Of a DNA stretch of 64,000 bases, positions 48,398-57,562 are shown piece by piece; position 1 is the stretch's first letter, and each line of letters begins with the position of its first letter. The translations under genes and the position numbers were made by a program. Location: contig CBDICY010000013.1 of the NCBI GenBank assembly GCA_965277445.1, forward strand, positions 1,984,001 through 2,048,000, in the 5' to 3' direction. Source of the stretch: JAFMDF01 sp965277445 (GTDB lineage: Bacteria; Bacteroidota; Bacteroidia; Chitinophagales; Saprospiraceae). Below the pieces are notes generated by a model. That model was given only the letters and a program-made list of their open reading frames with translations, searched no databases and was not told where the DNA came from.

Positions 48398-49129
48398 TTA
48401 GGCAGCTTTTGAATCGGCTAATTCTCTAGGAAAGGTTTCTTCTGGTCCGTCCAATAAATCTTCATCTGCAATTTTATTAGCTAATAATATTTCGTCTATT
48501 TGTACATCCGTATTATTCTCATGGATAAGTACTTTACCTTCTTTGTTAACTTCTATATGGAAGGTGTGGCTATTTACATATTCTGCATTAGTATCCCATC
48601 CGAATGTTAATAAAATAAAATGATTTTTAGGCTTATCAATCAATAATACATCTTTTAAGTATGGGTTATAAGATGTTGGAAAATGTATCCGTTTCTTTAA
48701 TACCTTTTCAACAATCTTTTGATATTTTTTTATTTTTTCGTTTACCGTATCAATGATAATTAACTTTATATCATATTGGTCAATTCGTCTAAGAATAAAA
48801 GGCGTTAATTCCATTTTCTTATAAGCCAACAAAGGTATTGCTAAAAAAATGGGTGATTCAAAATTAGCTTCTCTGATGGCATCTCAATAACATAAATATT
48901 GACCAAGTGCTTCGTAAAAAGTATACAATAAAGAGCGCCTTGCAAAGGATTTTATCTCAATGAAAACTTATTCATTTCCTTTTTTTGCGGAAATGAATTT
49001 TTCTGCTTGTAAATCAAATTCCATATTTGTTTTACTGCTTAATCTCAAAAAGAATGGGTCGGCTACTATTGTCCAATCTTCTTTATCCAATGCTCGTCTA
49101 ATATGGTAATGTATTAAATCTCGTGCCAT
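48398..49129 (-). pseudogene. XisH-XisI in-frame fusion interrupted by two stops
   Basis: From ATG at 49127-49129 one frame encodes a XisH-like segment: MARDLIHYHIRRALDKEDWT, FDLQAEKFIS, then IEIKSF, ALGQYLCY and YDIKLIIIDTVNEKI. It runs straight into a XisI-like segment (KYQKIVEKVLKK, FILLTFGWD, LLDGPEETFPRELADSKAA). TAA at codon 54 (48968-48970) and TGA at codon 82 (48884-48886) interrupt it without frameshift. An intact stretch of 144 codons (48398-48832) remains, covering XisI and the XisH tail. XisH/XisI are named from control of fdxN element excision in cyanobacteria. XisH has a PD-(D/E)XK-like fold, and the D...ExK residues are split by the first stop. Confidence 0.8.
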
Positions 49130-49193
49130 TTGGGTGTGTGTTTGCTCATTTACTGATAAAGTTACTCCTTTTTACCAAAAATAACAATTATCA

Positions 49194-49211
49194 AAGGATG
49201 CAAGCATCCTT
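49194..49211 (+). repeat. Small hairpin in the leader of the DUF4097-like gene
   Basis: AAGGATGC-AA-GCATCCTT forms an 8-bp stem, framed by two copies of TTACCAAAAAT (49172 and 49211). Confidence 0.45.
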
Positions 49212-49279
49212 ACCAAAAATGTCTTGTCTCTATATCTAAACAAACTAAAATTCATTTCCTAAACTAAAAAAAACATCCG

Positions 49280-50176
49280 ATGAAAAAGGGATTCACTCAA
49301 TTAATCGTAGTCGCTATTTTATTTGCAGCCTTGCCTACTTTAATTTTTGCACAAAATTTAGATAAATCATACAAAGGAGTAGAGTACCTAGAAATTAGCA
49401 GTTTAACTGGAGATATTACCATTAAAAAAGGAAACACTAGTGAAGTACAAGTAAAAGGAGAATGGAAGGAGGACAAAGTTAGGGTTAATGTAAATTATGA
49501 TGGAAAGACGCTAACAATTGAAGAAAAGAAAGTTAGAAATAATTTAAATGGAACTACTTCTAGTTGGGTCTTAATGGTGCCGGATAATTTGGATTTAGAT
49601 GTGAATAGTGGAACAGGAGATTTAGCTATTTCTGGGGTGAAAGCGGACTTAGATGCCAATTCAGGAACAGGAGATATTACCATCGAAGATATGGAAGGTC
49701 GTTTTGATGTTAATTCTGGAACGGGCGGATTAGAAATTGATAATGCTAAAGGGAAATTCGATTTAAATTCTGGAACTAGTTATGTGAGAGTGACCAATTC
49801 AGAAGGGAAATTTGAAGCGAATTCTGGTACGGGAAATGTGGAGTTTAGAAAAGTGAAACCAACTGGAAATTCTACATTAAATTCTGGAACGGGCGATGTA
49901 GAATTTGTGATTAGCGGAGCAATTGAGGCAGATTTAGCTTTAAACTCAGGAACAGGTGATGCTATTTTAGATTTTGCGGGTAAGAAAATAGAAGGAGATT
50001 TCGAAATGAAATGTGGGATCAACTCTGGACGGATTGTCGCACCATTTGATTTTGATACTGAGCGAAAAGTTGGCCATCGAAATAACGGACATATCGAAAA
50101 AGCAGCAAAGATAGGGAAGGCGACTTATGATTTAGAAATTTCTACTGGAACAGGCACAGCTAAAGTGAAATCATAA
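49280..50176 (+). CDS. DUF4097-like exported beta-repeat protein
   Basis: 298 residues with a signal peptide (cut near FAQ, residue 25). The mature part is a right-handed beta-helix-like array of about seven repeats containing NSGTGD(I/V), such as VNSGTGDLAISG and ANSGTGDITIED. This matches the DUF4097/putative adhesin family, common in Bacteroidota. Its function is unknown; family members are often found beside two-component or ABC genes, and here it lies between the permeases. ATG start. Confidence 0.85.
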   Translation: MKKGFTQLIVVAILFAALPTLIFAQNLDKSYKGVEYLEISSLTGDITIKKGNTSEVQVKGEWKEDKVRVNVNYDGKTLTIEEKKVRNNLNGTTSSWVLMVPDNLDLDVNSGTGDLAISGVKADLDANSGTGDITIEDMEGRFDVNSGTGGLEIDNAKGKFDLNSGTSYVRVTNSEGKFEANSGTGNVEFRKVKPTGNSTLNSGTGDVEFVISGAIEADLALNSGTGDAILDFAGKKIEGDFEMKCGINSGRIVAPFDFDTERKVGHRNNGHIEKAAKIGKATYDLEISTGTGTAKVKS

Positions 50177-50298
50177 GAAATTTTCCATGCTCAATTTTCA
50201 ATTTGGTAAAACTTCTTGAAGATTGAGCATACTTCTTTATTAATTAGACCTGCGTTTTCTAATCACCAATCAACCAATCACAAATCACCAACCAAGGT

Positions 50299-50335
50299 CG
50301 TCCAAGACTGAACACCAATCGTCCACTTTCGGACA
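50299..50335. promoter_or_regulatory. Tandem 16-bp dyads, second copy of the regulator sites
   Basis: Site D (50320-50335) is CGTCCACTTTCGGACA and agrees with site A at 42978 in 14 of 16 bases. Site C (50299-50314) is CGTCCAAGACTGAACA, a weaker match. They are 21 bp apart, as at 42978/42999. Site D ends 65 bp before the GG of the promoter element at 50400. Confidence 0.72.
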
Positions 50336-50397
50336 AAAAAAACCCTTTAAATTTAAAAATAATTTCATAAGTAATTAATAATCAGCATCTTAATTGT

Positions 50398-50414
50398 TTG
50401 GCATTACATTGGTA
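50398..50414 (+). promoter_or_regulatory. Sigma-54-like promoter of the second permease
   Basis: TTGGCATTACATTGGTA: -24 GG at 50400-50401, while the -12 element reads GT at 50412-50413 instead of GC. It is a weaker match than the element at 43078, but its distance from the dyads is the same to within one base. It lies 42 bp before the permease ATG. Confidence 0.5.
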
Positions 50415-50456
50415 AAGTTTACCTTGTACGAAATCACCCAACATTAAAGACGGATT

Positions 50457-52841
50457 ATGTTTAGAAATTATTTAAAGATTGCATTACGTAACTTAAGTAA
50501 AGATAAATTACATACCACTATTAATATTTTTGGTTTAGCGATCGGATTTATGGTGGCAATTTTATCTATTGTCTACATCAAAAGTGAGTGGGAATATGAT
50601 AAATGGTTGTCTCAAAGTGACCAGATTTACAGGTCTTATCGTAGTTTTGGACAAGGAGAAGGTGGATGGGCAGGAACACCTGGACCATTGGCCAATACTT
50701 TAGCCACACAGGTTCCTGGTGTTGTAAAAGCTACTAAAGTATTAGAAGCAGATAGAATTTTATTTACAAAAGCCAACAAAAATACTTATTTAGACAAAAT
50801 AGGATTGGTGGATGCGTCTTTTTTTAAAGTCTTTAATTTTCCTTTGTTACATGGAGACGCAGCGACTGCTCTCAATGACCAAAATAGCTTGGTTATTTCC
50901 GAAAAAGTGGCTGAGATGTTTTTTGGTGAAGACAACCCTATTGGGCAATCTTTAACTATAGGTGGGGACAATGAAGTACTCGTTACAGGGGTATTAAAAG
51001 AAACGATAGATAGAACTCATTTAGATTTTGAAGTTTACCTTCGCTTAGAAGAGGAGAACTGGGATACTTGGCTTAACTACGGACTTTCCACTTATATTCT
51101 TAAAAATGAAAATACCCTAATAGAAGAGATTGCGACTAAAACCCAAACACAGGTGATACCCTTGATCGTAGATGCGTGGAAGGAAAATAACCAAGCTGTC
51201 GATGTTACTCAATTAGGGGTTTTTAAGTATCAACCATTAACCGATATACATTTATACTCTAAAGGATTTGGTGCGGGTATTAGTCGGAATGGGGATATTC
51301 AAAACCTTAAAATATTTGGTTTAATTGCTTTTATTGTATTATTAATTGCGGCAATTAATTATATGAATTTGGCGACGGCTAGAGCATCTGGTAGAGCAAA
51401 GGAAGTAGGCATGCGAAAGGTGTCTGGTGCAAATAGAGGGCAATTAGTTAGTCAATTTTTGTCAGAATCGGTCGTACAATCTTTAGTTGCATTAGGGCTG
51501 GGATTGGTCTTAGCAGAAGCAGCTTTACCCGTTTTTAATCAAATTACAGGACGAAGTTTACAATTTTTAACTGGAAATGGTTTAGCTCTATTATTACCGT
51601 TTATAGGAATTGGTTTAGGAATTGGGGTATTAGCAGGGATTTATCCAGCTTTTGTTTTGTCTGCTTATAAACCAGTCAAAGTACTCAAAGGTAATTTCTT
51701 GAAAATCAAAGGCGGGCAAACTTTTCGCCAAACTTTAGTAGTTACGCAGTTTGCTATTTCTATTGTTTTGATAATTTTTATGCTATTTGTTTTTCAACAA
51801 GTGGAATATATGCAAACTCAAGATTTGGGCTTTCAAGGAAACCAAGTCGTCAATGTCCGAATAAATGAATATGAATCTGCTGCTACTTTCCAAGCTAGAA
51901 AAAATAGTTTTTTGAATATTCCAGGAGTGACCGCTGCTGCTTATTCATCTCATATTCCTGGCGAACCACCAAATGGAATGTCTATCGAAATTGAAGGAAT
52001 GGCAGATATGAGGCACGCGGATATGATATGGGCAAGCCCTAATTTTGATAAAACTTTAGATTTAGAATTATTATCAGGACGTTTTTTATCGGATGATTTT
52101 CCGAATGACTCAAGTAATGCAGTTGTGGTTAACGAAGCTTTTTTGAAATATTATAAACTAACTGAAGACCCATTAAATACACGTATTAAACTATTTGGAC
52201 AAACCGATTATGGAAAAGTAGTAGGCGTTTTAAAGGATTTTCATGTGAAAGGGTTACAAACTAAAATTAATCCAATGATTATTGTTCATCGACCTCAATG
52301 GAATGCCAACTACGTATCTTTAAAGATTGCGCCCGAGAATATGCAACAGACCTTAGCTGAAATTGAACAACAATGGGCAGTTATTGAACCCGCTCATCCA
52401 GTTGAAATGACCTTTTTGGATAAAACTTTTGAAAGACAGTATGCCCAACAGAAAATGTTTGGGACGACTATTTTCTATGCAACCACTTTAGCTATTTTTA
52501 TTTCAATATTAGGATTATTTGGTTTGGCTTCTTTCATGGCAGAGCAAAGAACGAAGGAGATTGGTGTGCGAAAAGTCTTAGGTGCTTCTGTTGCGAATTT
52601 GATCAATTTATTGATTAAAGACTTTGTAAAACTAGTATTTATTGGCGGTGTGATTGCGTTACCTATAGGTTATTGGTTGGTGGATGTTTGGTTAACTGAT
52701 TTTGCTTTTAGAACGAATATTAACCTTTTACCCTTTGTAATAGCTATTCTAAGTTCCTTGACGTTGGCTATTCTAACCGTTAGCTATCAATCAATTAAGG
52801 TTTCTAGTGAGAACCCTGTGAATGCTTTGAAAACTGAATAG
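50457..52841 (+). CDS. ABC transporter permease, MacB/FtsX family (second)
   Basis: 794 residues, same architecture as the permease at 45781: an N-terminal helix (MFRNYLKIALRNLSKDKLHT), periplasmic core, FtsX helices with KEVGMRKVSGANRGQLVSQFL, a second core and the last helices with KEIGVRKVLGAS. Overall identity with the first looks low to moderate, so this is an old paralogue. No ATPase follows it, so it probably shares the ATPase at 44872. Its own dyad-plus-promoter set suggests it is induced together with the HlyD-family gene. Confidence 0.92.
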   Translation: MFRNYLKIALRNLSKDKLHTTINIFGLAIGFMVAILSIVYIKSEWEYDKWLSQSDQIYRSYRSFGQGEGGWAGTPGPLANTLATQVPGVVKATKVLEADRILFTKANKNTYLDKIGLVDASFFKVFNFPLLHGDAATALNDQNSLVISEKVAEMFFGEDNPIGQSLTIGGDNEVLVTGVLKETIDRTHLDFEVYLRLEEENWDTWLNYGLSTYILKNENTLIEEIATKTQTQVIPLIVDAWKENNQAVDVTQLGVFKYQPLTDIHLYSKGFGAGISRNGDIQNLKIFGLIAFIVLLIAAINYMNLATARASGRAKEVGMRKVSGANRGQLVSQFLSESVVQSLVALGLGLVLAEAALPVFNQITGRSLQFLTGNGLALLLPFIGIGLGIGVLAGIYPAFVLSAYKPVKVLKGNFLKIKGGQTFRQTLVVTQFAISIVLIIFMLFVFQQVEYMQTQDLGFQGNQVVNVRINEYESAATFQARKNSFLNIPGVTAAAYSSHIPGEPPNGMSIEIEGMADMRHADMIWASPNFDKTLDLELLSGRFLSDDFPNDSSNAVVVNEAFLKYYKLTEDPLNTRIKLFGQTDYGKVVGVLKDFHVKGLQTKINPMIIVHRPQWNANYVSLKIAPENMQQTLAEIEQQWAVIEPAHPVEMTFLDKTFERQYAQQKMFGTTIFYATTLAIFISILGLFGLASFMAEQRTKEIGVRKVLGASVANLINLLIKDFVKLVFIGGVIALPIGYWLVDVWLTDFAFRTNINLLPFVIAILSSLTLAILTVSYQSIKVSSENPVNALKTE

Positions 52842-52954
52842 TTTTACTTACTGTGTTGCGATGTTGTTGTTTTGACTTATTTTATCTACAAATTGCAACA
52901 TCGTAACCTAATTATGCTGGTGTAAATTATTAATGTTTTACAAAGAATCTATTG

Positions 52955-54421
52955 TCACGCCTTGATTTTCACCTTTCTCAATAAAAACTTACCAGTTTTT
53001 GTGAAGACGCCTGTTCCTACAATAATAACGTCCTCCTTACTGATATTTTGACAAAATGCAGGGAGGAAAATATAGTCCTTTTTTAACAATTTAGGTAGCG
53101 TTTTTCTTTCAATAGCACCTGTTGATAAAGAGAGTTCTGCTAATGCAGGTTTAGCGTCTAATGTTGCAGCCTGTAAAAACGAACCGTTTCCATTATTGTA
53201 ATTTAAATAGCTGTCATTAAATAAGAAATATAATTTATCTTTTCGCTCCAATACCTTAAACGAAGCCAATTTTTCTACCACACCAAAAGTTTGTTGATTT
53301 TTAGGAATCCGACTTAACCAAGATAGCATTCCTGCTTTAGATAATTTAATAATCAAAATATCACCATATTCTCCATCGTATTGATGGTGTTCACCGATGA
53401 CAAAATAGGCATTGGGTTTACAAATGACCTGCTTTAAATCATACCCTGAAAAACCATTTTTAGGAACACTAAAAGTAGGGAGATTCTTTTTGTAAGCGGT
53501 TTTAAACGTTTTATAGTCAATGTGTTGTGTACTAATATGGGCTGTTTGACTATCATGCGCAATATTAATAAGCCCAATACCTGATTTTAACCCCTTAGAC
53601 CAGAAGCCAGCACCAATTAAAGTTTGCTCTTTATTAAAGGCGTATGTTATTTGTTGAAAATAACGTTTTTCTATTTTAATGAACCATAAGTTGCTTTCTT
53701 TGTTGGGAAATAATCCTAGCACAAAATGATCTAATTTAGAAGGTGCGTTATATCCATTTAATGCACCTCTATAATTGTTTCCAGTAAGATAAATATTGCT
53801 ATTATCATCAATTAATACGTCTTCGATAGCAATTCTTTGGTTTTCAAAGTCAAAATTATAGTTGATCTGGCTTTCGACGACCAAATCTTTATTAAAAATA
53901 TTGGCTTGAATCTTAGCTTTTTCTTTTGGAGTATTATAGTTCCACCCAAGCGTAATTAATTTGGAGGAATCTGGAGATAGATTTATTAAATAGGGAACAT
54001 AAACAGTTGGAGGCGCTATGGTCTCTAAAAGAATTTCCGATTTTGTTAAGGTTAAATTCGGTAGACTATATTCGTAGTATAATAAATGATTTTTTCTGAA
54101 CCCTGGCTGATAGAGAGAACTACAAATAATGAGCTTGTCATTCCATACGAAAATCTTTTCTACAGCGAAAAGTTCATTGGTACGGGAAGTTGGGATGCTT
54201 ATGGTGCTAACCTCTTCATTATTCAAGTTGAAATAAGTAAAATTTAAAACGGTAGGCACCTCTATACTATCCGTTTTGAATAATATAAACCCTTTATTGT
54301 GGACAGGAATGACTTCTTCAAGATTTAAAATTTTATTGGCAATTAAAGTATCTCTATTTTGCCCCAAAAGGGTTAGGGGTAGAAAAAATAGTAATAAACA
54401 GATGGATTTTAGGGATTTCAT
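52955..54421 (-). CDS. Secreted hypothetical protein, possible beta-propeller
   Basis: 488 residues with a signal peptide (FFLPLTLLGQN). Repeated short strands such as KLITLGWNYN, NIYLTGNNYRG and KDKLYFLFNDSYLNY suggest a propeller or long beta repeat, but I recognise no named domain. There is no T9SS sorting motif. It lies 12 bp after dapF on the same strand and is probably co-transcribed with it. Confidence 0.7.
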   Translation of the reverse strand: MKSLKSICLLLFFLPLTLLGQNRDTLIANKILNLEEVIPVHNKGFILFKTDSIEVPTVLNFTYFNLNNEEVSTISIPTSRTNELFAVEKIFVWNDKLIICSSLYQPGFRKNHLLYYEYSLPNLTLTKSEILLETIAPPTVYVPYLINLSPDSSKLITLGWNYNTPKEKAKIQANIFNKDLVVESQINYNFDFENQRIAIEDVLIDDNSNIYLTGNNYRGALNGYNAPSKLDHFVLGLFPNKESNLWFIKIEKRYFQQITYAFNKEQTLIGAGFWSKGLKSGIGLINIAHDSQTAHISTQHIDYKTFKTAYKKNLPTFSVPKNGFSGYDLKQVICKPNAYFVIGEHHQYDGEYGDILIIKLSKAGMLSWLSRIPKNQQTFGVVEKLASFKVLERKDKLYFLFNDSYLNYNNGNGSFLQAATLDAKPALAELSLSTGAIERKTLPKLLKKDYIFLPAFCQNISKEDVIIVGTGVFTKTGKFLLRKVKIKA

Positions 54422-54433
54422 CAGGCAAGTATT

Positions 54434-55249
54434 TTATTCATTATTATTAATAACATCAATTTCACCAGAAAATACAAAAGTAGCAGGTCCACACAACCAA
54501 ATATCTTCAAAAGAGGAACCATGTTGCACAAATCGAACTTTTAAATTACCACCTTCCGCTTTTGCTGGAATGCCTCCATTTTCTAGTAGAGTAGTGGTCT
54601 TTTCTGGATGTTCTAAAGCAAAAGAAATAGCAGCAGCAGTAACTCCTGTTCCACAGGCTAGGGTTTCGTCCTCCACACCTCTCTCAAAAGTACGAATATG
54701 AAAACCTTTGTCTAATGGTTCAATAAAGTTAACATTGATACCTTCTTTTTTATAAGTCGCATTATTGCGAATATTTCCACCTTCTTTGAAAACATCCATT
54801 TGTCCTACATTGTCTACATATTTTATATAATGAGGGGAACCCGTATTTAAGACATAGTGGTCTGAATTACAATGAATCGTGTCGAGGTCTGCCATTTTTA
54901 ATTCGACCCAATTGCCTTCATCATTGATAGTCGCTTCGTGTTCGCCGTCAATTGCCCAAAAAGTACATTTATGGTTAATAATACCTAATTGTTTTGCAAA
55001 AGCAACGGTACATCGACCACCATTTCCACAGAGTGATCCTTCCGTACCATCTGCATTAAAGTAGACCATTTCAAAATCATAACCAGGATGGTTTTGTAAT
55101 AAAATTAAACCATCGCCACCGACCCCAAATCTACGATTACATAACCAATTAATGGTTTTGGTATCTGATCTAGTTAAATAAGTAGTTGTTCGATTATCGA
55201 CCATTACAAAATCGTTACCTGCGCCTTGATATTTAAAAAATGGAATCAT
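54434..55249 (-). CDS. dapF: Diaminopimelate epimerase
   Basis: 271 residues. It interconverts LL- and meso-diaminopimelate for lysine and peptidoglycan synthesis. The catalytic cysteine pair is Cys74 in SLCGNGGRC and Cys199 in LACGTGVTAAA. The N-terminus FFKYQGAGNDFVMVDNR is typical. Length and motifs are normal. ATG start. A TAnnTTTG element lies about 45 bp upstream. The 488-residue secreted protein follows in the same operon. Confidence 0.96.
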   Translation of the reverse strand: MIPFFKYQGAGNDFVMVDNRTTTYLTRSDTKTINWLCNRRFGVGGDGLILLQNHPGYDFEMVYFNADGTEGSLCGNGGRCTVAFAKQLGIINHKCTFWAIDGEHEATINDEGNWVELKMADLDTIHCNSDHYVLNTGSPHYIKYVDNVGQMDVFKEGGNIRNNATYKKEGINVNFIEPLDKGFHIRTFERGVEDETLACGTGVTAAAISFALEHPEKTTTLLENGGIPAKAEGGNLKVRFVQHGSSFEDIWLCGPATFVFSGEIDVINNNE

Positions 55250-55881
55250 CTATTTTAAGTGAGTATTAAAGATAAAAATGTGGTTGTATTGCTGCAAATA
55301 TAACTGCCAACCCAATTATTAAGTTCTTTTTTATAATAGGTTTAATTATTTTTAAAGAATAAAATTACTCATTCGTAAAATTCTAACTATTAAATCAATT
55401 CATATTAAGCCCCTTTGGAACTTTTTAAGTCTTTTTTCTGCTTTTATTGATATAGTAACTATTTTTTTAATTCAACGCTTATTCTAGTTTTGTATGGTTT
55501 CAAACCTTTTCTAAGGAATGAGTCAGTTATCACAATGTATAGGGAGTATGAAAAAAAATAACCTACCTAAATAAATAAATAAATAGTTCTTTTCACTTTG
55601 GAACTTAGGTAAAGAAGTGACTAGTGATTATATTAAGCGTAAAGCCTCAATGCCTAATCCAATCACCAATCATTTTTACTAAAAGGTATTTTATGGCAAA
55701 ATTATCAAATTCGGGTAGATTTAATTTTTCCAATTCCCTTATTGTGGTCTAAATGGTTTAAATTTCAAGAATTAGCTGAAATAAATATAAATATTGCTTA
55801 AATTGATAAAAATGCCTAATAAATTATGGAATGAGGCAGTATTAGCCAAATAGATTGTTCCTATTTTAAAAACAAATAAAC
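55250..55881. other. Intergenic region, 0.6 kb, no gene seen
   Basis: Divergent gap between dapF and the YkuK-like gene. AT-rich, with one dapF promoter element and an AATCACCAATC word near 55662. No coding remnant recognised. Confidence 0.5.
55295..55302 (-). promoter_or_regulatory. Bacteroidota-type -7 element upstream of dapF
   Basis: TATATTTG on the minus strand matches the Bacteroidota housekeeping -7 consensus TAnnTTTG. A clear TTG -33 element at the right distance is not seen. It sits 46 bp from the dapF start. Confidence 0.45.
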
Positions 55882-56364
55882 ATGAATACAAACTTAAATT
55901 GGAGGCGATTAAATGGGAAACCCATAGATCAACCCTTACTGGAAGCCGTAGAAAGAACGCTTATCAAAGAAACAGACGCTGGACATAAACTAAAAGTTTG
56001 TATTGGGACAGATTCGCAAGTGAAAGGAAAAGTAGTAGAATTTGCTACTGTCATTGTATTTCTAAGAGAAAAGCGAGGTGGTTTTATGTTTATCAGTAAT
56101 TATAACTTTGAGAAGACCATGTCTATCAAAGAACGGATGATATTAGAGGTATCTCATTCTGTTCAAGTCGCATATAGCCTGTGTGATTTATTGGATTTAT
56201 ATCAAGTGGAATTAGAAGTACATGCAGATATTAACACCGATCCTAATTTTCAATCAAATGTAGCGCTTAAAGAAGCCATGGGCTATATATTAGGGATGGG
56301 GTTTGTTTTTAAAGCTAAACCACATGCTTTTGCAAGTTCTTCTTGTGCTGATAAAATGGTATAA
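55882..56364 (+). CDS. YkuK-like RNase H fold protein (DUF458)
   Basis: 160 residues. KVCIGTDSQVKGK near residue 40 is the signature of the YkuK/DUF458 family, which has an RNase H-like fold; the Asp is a likely metal ligand. VEVHADINTDPNF-like text (LEVHADINTDP) and the GYILGMGFVFKAKPHAFASS C-terminus also fit. It is cytoplasmic, with unclear substrate. In Bacillus the gene is a sporulation-associated orphan, but no such role is expected here. ATG start. Confidence 0.85.
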   Translation: MNTNLNWRRLNGKPIDQPLLEAVERTLIKETDAGHKLKVCIGTDSQVKGKVVEFATVIVFLREKRGGFMFISNYNFEKTMSIKERMILEVSHSVQVAYSLCDLLDLYQVELEVHADINTDPNFQSNVALKEAMGYILGMGFVFKAKPHAFASSSCADKMV

Positions 56365-56451
56365 TTTAAGTCGAAAGTTACGGAGTTTGAGTTAATATAA
56401 AACCCGTAACTTGCAGCCATAAATTTACTATTCCACAATCAGTAACGCGTA

Positions 56452-57033
56452 ATGAATTATCTAGCTCACCTTTTTCTGTCCTGCCATGATGATGATCTAG
56501 TCATCGGTAATTTTATTGCGGATTCAATTAGAAACAAAGACGTAGTCAGTTTTTCTCCTTCTATTCAACAAGGTATAAGCTTGCATAGAAAAATTGATGC
56601 TTTTACAGATACCCACCCTATTGTACGCCAAGGAACTCGCCGCCTACATCCACATCATCACAAATATGCACCTGTGGTAATTGATATTTTTTTTGATAAC
56701 CTATTAGTTCATAATTGGGATCGCTATTCAGCGGAAACTTTGCCCGATTTTTCGCAAAGAATGTATCAATTATTAACAGAACGACAATTGGACTTGCCTC
56801 TAAAAATGCAAAAATATGTACCGAATATGATTGCCAATGACTGGCTGCAAAAATATGGTACAACCGAAGGATTACAGTATACCTTTGAACGAATGGATAA
56901 ACGAACTAAATTCGTTTCTAATTTTAAAAATGCGGTTAGTCATTTGCAAGAAAATTTCGATTTATTTAATGAGGAATTTAACTTGTTTTTTCCAGATGTC
57001 CGACAAATGGTTGGGGAGTTTTGTGGTTACTGA
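56452..57033 (+). CDS. ACP phosphodiesterase (AcpH/DUF479 family)
   Basis: 193 residues. MNYLAHLFLS opens the family, followed by NFIADSIRNKD, QGISLHRKIDAFTD and the HHKYAPVVIDIFFD segment that supplies metal-binding His/Asp residues. It hydrolyses holo-acyl carrier protein to apo-ACP and 4'-phosphopantetheine. It starts 87 bp after the YkuK-like gene and may be co-transcribed. Length normal; ATG start. Confidence 0.92.
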   Translation: MNYLAHLFLSCHDDDLVIGNFIADSIRNKDVVSFSPSIQQGISLHRKIDAFTDTHPIVRQGTRRLHPHHHKYAPVVIDIFFDNLLVHNWDRYSAETLPDFSQRMYQLLTERQLDLPLKMQKYVPNMIANDWLQKYGTTEGLQYTFERMDKRTKFVSNFKNAVSHLQENFDLFNEEFNLFFPDVRQMVGEFCGY

Positions 57034-57562
57034 GGTACTAAATCTTTGTAATTTTTTTAGTACTTCATTAAAATTGTTGAATTAAGGAGCGTGCTGATAT
57101 AACAATATGAATGTTTTGTTTTATTTAATTTAGTTAAATGTTTATGTGTAAGCATTTGTTAAATAAATGATAATGAAATAATAATTAATAAATTTGTATT
57201 TAACTTATATTGTTAATGTTTTTAATTTTTAATTAATTGATTATAAGTTACTTAAATTAGTGCGCTTTTTGTGAAATAGTTTTTTAAAAACAATTAATTT
57301 TGCTTAATTTCGTAGAGAGACTGGAAAGCCGATATGAAAAGATGATACTTATTTCCCTCTTCTATTTAGTGCGCATCTTTCAATTATCTCCTAAAACACA
57401 TAAACTTCTAATACTTAATAGTTAAAACATCTAATAAATGTCAAGAGCTATTATTAACCCTACTTTTGATGATTATTAAAAGTAGGTAATAGATTTAAGC
57501 AATTAGGGTTTAAAATTTGGATTTTATTATTATTTACATACTCACATTAAACCTATTTACAC
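57034..57562. other. Intergenic region, 0.5 kb, leader of the BNR/GEVED gene
   Basis: Very AT-rich. Two direct words TTAGTGCGC lie at about 57257 and 57366. TAAATTTG (57189-57196) and TAATTTTG (57295-57302) fit the -7 element, but no TTG stands at a proper distance. No gene recognised. Confidence 0.45.

Noticed and set aside
48884..48970. Readthrough or selenocysteine at the TGA of the xisHI frame
   Set aside because: A separate TAA lies upstream in the same frame and no SECIS-like structure was seen; loss of function explains both stops.
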